Source: Gnetum montanum (lineage: Eukaryota > Streptophyta > Gnetopsida > Gnetales > Gnetaceae). Taken from it: a stretch of DNA of 64,000 nucleotides. Below are positions 58,545 to 64,000 of this stretch, piece after piece (position 1 is the first letter of the stretch; the number at the start of each line of letters is the position of its first letter). The stretch spans positions 261,980-325,979 of the forward strand of contig MNCI01025456.1 in NCBI GenBank assembly GCA_015680685.1, in the 5' to 3' direction. The notes beneath the pieces are model-generated. The model saw only the letters and a program-made list of their open reading frames with translations, searched no databases and was not told the origin of the DNA. The position numbers were made by a program, and so were the translations under genes.

Positions 58545-59245
58545 GAATTAAAGGAGTAGACATTCAAAAGACATTATTTAGGATCTAATATGAACATTAT
58601 GAGTTTTTATTTCTTCCCTTTAGACTTAATAATGCTTCAGTTATGTTCATGCATCTTATGAATTCCATGCTACATTCTTACTTAGACTAAGTTTTCATAG
58701 TGTTTATTGATGATATATTGGTTTATTCTAAGGATAAAAAAGAGAATGAATAATATCTTAGAATAATATTATAGACTTCAAGAAGTCATCAATTTTTTTC
58801 ATCAAACAAAATTTTCTTTCTAGAATAAGAAGATTCAATTCTTAAGGTACGTAGTATCAATAGAAGGCATATATCTAGCTATGATTGCATTGATGGAGAA
58901 ATGATGAATGCCTAAGATAGTGGTTGAAGTTAGAAGCTTCTTGAAATCAATAGGGTATTATCATCAATTTGTGGATAACTTCTCAAGGATAGTTGGCTTA
59001 GTAACTAAGCTTCTTAAGAAGGATAATGAGTTTGATTAGATTGAGGCATGTTAAGAAAATTTTTAGAGTTTAAGAATATGTTAACTAGCATGCCTTTTCT
59101 TATTTTGTCAACACTAGGTAGATCTTATGATATTTCTTTAGATGCTTCGGGGAAAGAATTTGGTAGTATGCTAATTTTACTAGACAACTTAAGTTCCATA
59201 AATCAAGATAACCTACATAGGATTTGAATTTGAAATTATCAAAAA
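58545..59245 (+). pseudogene. Ty3/gypsy RT and RNase H fragment (different lineage from elements 1-4)
   Basis: The readable text YEHYEFLFLPFRLNNASVMFMHLMN and VFIVFIDDILVYSKDKKENE has FIDD at 58702-58713. It is followed by LKVRSINR, KFLEFKNMLTSMPFLILSTLGR and the RNase H start YDISLDASGKEFGSMLI (about 59130-59185). The wording is close to chromovirus-type RT. Heavily interrupted by stops; no LTR assigned. Confidence 0.75.
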
Positions 59246-60599
59246 TAGTGTGAAAGTATGCCTCCTAACTCATTCATCCATATTTCCTTTGATGTTGAGT
59301 AGAGTAAGAAGTAGTGGTAGTATTTCTTTTCATGTTAGGATGTTCACTTTGATGTATTAGAAGGCCTAAGTATTGTTTAAAGTATAAATAGGGATGAATT
59401 TCTTCCATTGTAACTTGTCTTTTGATTTAAAGTAAAGAGAAGCTCTTCCTTGAATTCTTGAGTGTTCTTGTGTAAGCTTTGTGTGCTTGAGGAAGCTCTT
59501 CTAGCTTTCCCCCTTCTCTTTTCTTGCATTCTTATAACATGTATTTCTCAATTTGAGGAGTGAATCCTTTTTTATGGGCTCTTCTCCAAAGTTCTTTCAA
59601 GCATTTCATTCATAATTTCTCATAATCTTTGCATTCTCACATGTTTCTTGCATGCATGTTTTAATTTCAAGTTCTCTCAAGTTTCTAAAGTTAAATGCTT
59701 ATTTTTTCATGTTATTAAATAGTATTTAAAGAATTTATAAGTGGCTTCATGTTCTATTTCAAGGGATTTACTTTTCATTTGCATATTTAAACTAATTTTC
59801 ATGTTAATGTTCATGGGCTTCAGTTTCTTTAATGTTAATTTGATATAAAAAGACATAAATTTCTTTGCATGTGGTTGTTTGAAGTTCTCTAACTTGTGAG
59901 AGTCTTTTCTTATGTTTGTATCATGTTTCTAAGAGTATTTGAAGTTATTTTAGTTGGATTTAAGAGTGCATGCATGTTTATGATGGTTTTCTTCTTTTTT
60001 TCATACATATGTTAAAGTCAAAGCTTCATTTATGTTTATCTTCTAATTTAAGCTTACCTTACCATGTTTGGAGGCTATAGAGCATGTTTCTAGGTTTTTT
60101 TCTAAGTATCAAGTCTCATATTTTCTTATATTATGTTTAAATATTTGTTTTTCACCATTCTCTATTTTCTATAGGACCATAATTTCATCATGATTTCACC
60201 ATGATTCATGGTAAGCATAGAGATTTTTTAAGGGAACCATGACCTCACCATTACCTATGGTGAATTACCAAGGCCTTACCATGACTTGAGGTCTATTTTT
60301 GCAATAGTTTCATAACTCTATATCTACTTGTGGAATAAATTTAAAGTAGAGGAAAATAACATGGAGGGTAAAATGTTTAGCATGATCTAAACATGTCTAA
60401 TGGCTAGCTTGTTGTATACAAAAAGGTCATTTTCTCTTTGTTTCTTCTAGACCACAACCTATGGTAGTCTCATGGTATAATAACATGACTTGACTATGAC
60501 TTGTGGTATTGCAAATCATGACCTCCCAATAACTTGTAGTTTAAATTAACTTCAAAGAAGCTAAAAATTTTATCATAGTAAGTCTAGAGGGATCTTATT
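59246..60599. other. Stretch without genes, possibly containing an LTR
   Basis: A TATAAATAGGG site at about 59381-59391 is followed by TTCTTGAGTGTTCTTGTG and GTGCTTGAGGAAGC, a pattern typical of R-U5 in plant LTRs. No partner copy exists in the window, so this stays unproven. A short theme ACCATGACTT(G/A)/CATGACCTC recurs between 60180 and 60540. Confidence 0.25.
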
Positions 60600-60927
60600 T
60601 CACTACCAATCTTTGACAAGAAGCAATTGTCTTTGTAATGAAGTTTTAAGGTCATTCTCTTGATGAGAAGATGACATTATGGACTAATCATAAGGAACTT
60701 GAAGATATTTTTGATAGATGGTGCAAATTTGGTATATCTTTCAACCTAAAGAAAAGTATTTTTGATGTAAAATATGGAAGTCTCCTTGGCCATATCATAT
60801 GTCAAATAAGAATAGCTATTGATAAATCAAGAATTAAGGAAATTCAAGGTATTGAATATATGACAAATAAGAAATCTCATAGATCTTTCTTTGGAAGGAT
60901 AAATTTTGTCAAAAATTTTATACCTGG
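60600..60927 (+). pseudogene. Ty3/gypsy RT fragment, cut by an LTR insertion
   Basis: Reads KELEDIFDRWCKFGISFNL, KKSIFDVKYGSLLGHII, IDKSRIKEIQGI and SFFGRINFVKNFIPG (60690-60927), the RT thumb/connection region. The frame stops exactly where the LTR at 60928 begins. It differs in wording from the RTs of elements 1-3 and from the fragment at 58545. Confidence 0.8.
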
Positions 60928-61715
60928 TGATAAGTGGCGAGGTACCCCTACACTCAACCATACGAATACGAGCATCTTCACGTGCGATCTGGTCGAACTC
61001 CGTAGACGGACTAGTTGTGGCACCTAGATCGTTAACCTTAGGTCGCAGTTCGCTGTCTTCCCATCTGGACTAGTATTATATTTGTCACATATGGTTTAGT
61101 CCAGAGTGAGGTGTATGATGTGTTCCTAATCTAACGCTACTCCTGAAGGTAGTGGAAATTAATATTAAATTAACTAATCTTGGAGAGAGAGGGTAAGAGA
61201 ATCTAATCTAGCCTAAGTGTGATGAGCATCCGTTCCTTGATTATCGATACACATTTTGGACCTCGTGCATGACTACCACTGGGATTACCAAGCGTAGATC
61301 CTAGGTATGCCACTGGGTTACCAAGTAGTCACACTTAAATGCTTGTAATCAAGTTGTACTCATTCTGCGTTCTAACGTGAGTTTAAGGGTGAGAGAGTAT
61401 TAACTAGGAAAGCAGTAAATAACAATTAAATAAATAAATAAACAAAGTGAATGCTACAATGATGAAGTAATCTCAATCTTTATTGCTGGTCATGTGCGTG
61501 TCCAAGTATGTCACACTCGAATAAAGGATGCCATACAATTACATTTACCACACTGCGGGCATACACTGGAAAATAATCTATCTCTAGAGGGATCAAACTG
61601 CCAGAGTTTTGCTACTGTCTAACTCTATTGTGAAACAAGGGAGAGCTGCCTCTTATTTATAGAACTGATGGCGGACTGCGATATCGTGGGGGATGCGATA
61701 TCGCATGGGTCGTGA
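60928..61715 (-). repeat. 3' LTR of a minus-strand Ty3 element leaving the window (element 5)
   Basis: On the minus strand it starts after CAGTTGTGGGGGTA (polypurine stretch) with TCACGACCC and ends GGTACCTCGCCACTTATCA. U3 carries the perfect palindrome ATGCGATATCGCAT and a second GCGATATCG copy. The TATA box is at 61661-61654. R-U5 matches the element 4 LTR. It inserted into the Ty3 RT fragment at 60927. Confidence 0.88.
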
Positions 61716-61881
61716 TACCCCCACAACTGAATAAAAAATCGTCCTCGAGTTACAGTGATTACATAGTGGATATGTATGGGATTATTAGATGGAAAAAGAA
61801 ATGGGATGATGCCGCAATGTGGGAAGAAAAAAAATAAAGACACAACACACAGAATATGCTATAACTACAAAAATTTGGAAC

Positions 61882-63998
61882 TCATGTAGTTCTTGGTGGC
61901 GGTGGCTCCTCCATTGGTGCCTTCCCTTTGTCTTGTGCTCCAGGTTTTGAGGGCTGATGCCATTGAAGTATGGCCTAGAGCTTCTCCTCTTCGGTCTGAG
62001 GGTCTTGTACCGTCCATGCTAATGTTCTAATGTTTGATGGAGTCGGCACCTTCCACGGACAGGGTAGTTGCGGAAACATCTGGTTGGCCTTGACATACCA
62101 AGCCGCGAACACCCGTCGTTCCTCCTCATAGGCTCTAGCTTTGTTCTTGTATTCGTGAAGTTCTGTTAGCCATCAAGCCAAGTTAGTTGTGACATCTTTC
62201 TGTCCCTGGTAGCTGGCTTTTACCACCTCAATTTTAGAATTTGCAACATCCAGTTTTACCAAAGCTTCTTGCGTTTTGCAAATTCTGCTTCGTATTTGAT
62301 GTGGGTGGTTGCTACCTGCTACTCGAGCTTTGACCTCGAGTGCCCTGCTATTAACATGGCAAGGTTGGCATATCTAAGATTTTCCAACTCCATGTAATCT
62401 GTTAAGTCTTGAATCTGCAGGTCTTGGTTCTTAACTTCTACTTGGTGGGCGAAGGCATATGTGTCCAATATGGCCCGCCAATCAGTGTGTTGAGCACTGA
62501 TAGTGTTGCTTTAGGCCTTGGCCATATGGATCTCCTTTTCAAGGATCTATTTATACATCCCCACCTGATCGCGGAAGTGCTCCTTCAGCTTCTCATGTCG
62601 TTTAGCCTCATTCGGCCATGTGCTTATCTCAATTACTGACTTTTGACGAATGGCGCGTACCTCCTCCATCGAGAGGGTTCGATTTTCTCTAGCTAAACCG
62701 CTTACGTCTCGATTGACCTGGATGAATTGTTCTCGTAGTTGATGAAAGTGTTCATTGAGAACATTCTTTTGCTTTTCTACAGTGGTGAAATGAAGGTTAT
62801 CAATTGCAAGCTGTTTATTTTCTTCTTGCAAGGCCTTGAGTGCCTTAAGATGTGCATGAGTTTGCACCTGTGCTACGGAGAAATCCCAAACAACCTTCTA
62901 CTTTTCATCCACCATCCTTTTATTCTCTACTATTAATTTGGTTAGTTGATCTGTTCTAAAATTTTCTAGTTGGTCTATGAGAACAAATTGTAGAGGGTCC
63001 CACTGTGCTACTTGTAAGGCCATGAGCTGCTCTTGTAGTTTTTGCACTTCAGCTTCAGCATGCTCGGCCCTCACTTCGGATAAGACTAGATTCCCCTTTG
63101 TGGAAATGAGGTATGATTGAATTGCTGTAACATCTTGAGGGATGTCAAACGGGGACATCATTACTTGCCCTATTTGAAGCAATCGATCAAGCACATCCTC
63201 ATGTTCTGCAGGAGTCATTGAGGTTCTGGCCAAAGTTTGAGCGTCCCATGCTCTTGAGAGATCTACTGGTGGCACCACAGGTATGTTGAAGGATTCTTTG
63301 ATGTGGTCTATGACCACTTCTATAGCTCCCATGACATTCTGGTGTTTCATGACCACCACGGTGGCCCCTTCACCAGTCTCTAATTGCACCTGGAAAGACG
63401 TCGTGTTTTCTAAGATCTTTTGTGACCATATACTTGCCCATCCTCTTGTGTGAATGGAGACTTCACTCCTTGTGCAATCCAATGAAACAGTAGGCTACTT
63501 GGCATCATTGATGATGCAGAAGAGGTTTGTGTCATCACGAATTCCCCAACTGACTGACCCAGTGATGGCCCTAAGATGGCTCATTGACGGTCTGTAGTCT
63601 TACGGTGGCGGTGATTGATCCTGGCCTGTGCTAGGCCCTGCTTCTTGTTGTTGGCTAGGACCCATGGCTGGAGGTTGACTGGGTCTAGCCATATGTTGTT
63701 CTTCTTGTTCTAGTCCCAGCTCTTCACCAGTGCTTTTTCTTGGGGTTGGCGCATTTAGTAATTCAGCATATGAAGTGGTTTGGGCTTTTTGGAGGACATC
63801 ATTAGTGTATCCCCAAATACCATCACGTTGGCAAAGCTTTCTGATAAGACAAGGAAAAGGCAACGCCATCTTTCCTATCTTTTGTTCTTTGAACCACCTC
63901 AGGATCTCCGTCAAATATAGATGGGGTAGGTTAGCGTTAACCTTTCTTGTCAACACTGCACATCCTCTAGCTGCATACGTCGATATTCTTTTTAAGCC
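61882..63998 (-). pseudogene. Post-pol reading frame of element 5 (coiled-coil protein), partial
   Basis: One minus-strand frame runs from the window edge to about 62285, then one frameshift leads to the end at 61882. About five in-frame stops are TAG/TAA where Gln codons are likely, and one is TGA. Domains in order: LTEILRWFKEQKIGKMALPF with PCLIRKLC (63930-63840), a Gln/Pro/Ser-rich linker, GEGATVVVMKHQN (about 63375), then long charged helical stretches with heptad-like spacing (63110-62550, 62290-62150), and a basic-Pro tail (KGKAPMEEPPPPRTT). It is homologous to 13524-15209. It lies between polypurine tract and pol, on the same strand as its element, the position of env-like frames in Athila-type elements. 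No membrane segment is seen. Function unknown. Confidence 0.7.
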
Positions 63999-64000
63999 CT

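Overview
The window looks like nuclear DNA of a seed plant with a large, retroelement-filled genome. A gymnosperm would fit, but the species cannot be told from sequence alone. It holds one intact gene (a plant Ca2+-ATPase with 34 coding exons and GT-AG introns), one broken receptor-kinase gene, and a dense nest of decayed LTR and non-LTR retrotransposons. Most stop codons in the retroelements look like C-to-T changes (CAG/CAA/CGA to TAG/TAA/TGA), the usual decay of methylated plant transposons. I found no tRNA, rRNA, CRISPR or bacterial-type feature.

Layout. 1-9450: Ty3/gypsy element 1, with its 5' LTR cut by the window edge, gag, protease, RT, RNase H and integrase remnants, and a 3' LTR. 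It sits inside the pol gene of element 2, which resumes at 9451 and carries a second reading frame after pol (13524-15209). That frame is broken by a non-LTR (L1-type) LINE at 15210-18490. A second copy of the same LINE family lies in opposite orientation at 18881-20808 and has a clear target-site duplication. 20887-22351 (minus) is the transmembrane and kinase part of a cysteine-rich receptor-like kinase (CRK). What appears to be its DUF26 extracellular exon is at 30975-31530 (minus). The two parts are separated by a Copia gag remnant and by Ty3 element 3 (about 23660-30974), whose 3' LTR abuts the DUF26 coding sequence directly.

33825-37560 (minus) holds an RTE-type LINE tail and a Copia pol remnant. 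37565-39487 holds the 3' end of Ty3 element 4 joined head-on to a truncated LTR of opposite orientation. 39488-41817 is the repeat-rich, CpG-retaining upstream region of the Ca2+-ATPase gene, which runs 41818-53263 and encodes an uninterrupted 1097-residue autoinhibited plasma-membrane-type pump (ACA8/9/10 clade). After it come about 4 kb with nothing recognised, a SIRE-like Copia LTR, fragments of two other Ty3 RT genes, and an LTR (60928-61715, minus) belonging to an element that leaves the window on the right. That element carries the same post-pol reading frame as element 2.

The most unusual points are: a Ty3 family with a shared post-pol coiled-coil reading frame preceded by a candidate intron; LTRs of that family with similar R-U5 but exchanged U3 modules, each with its own palindrome; LINEs ending in a C-rich tail instead of poly(A); and a CRK gene apparently split by about 8.6 kb of retroelements.
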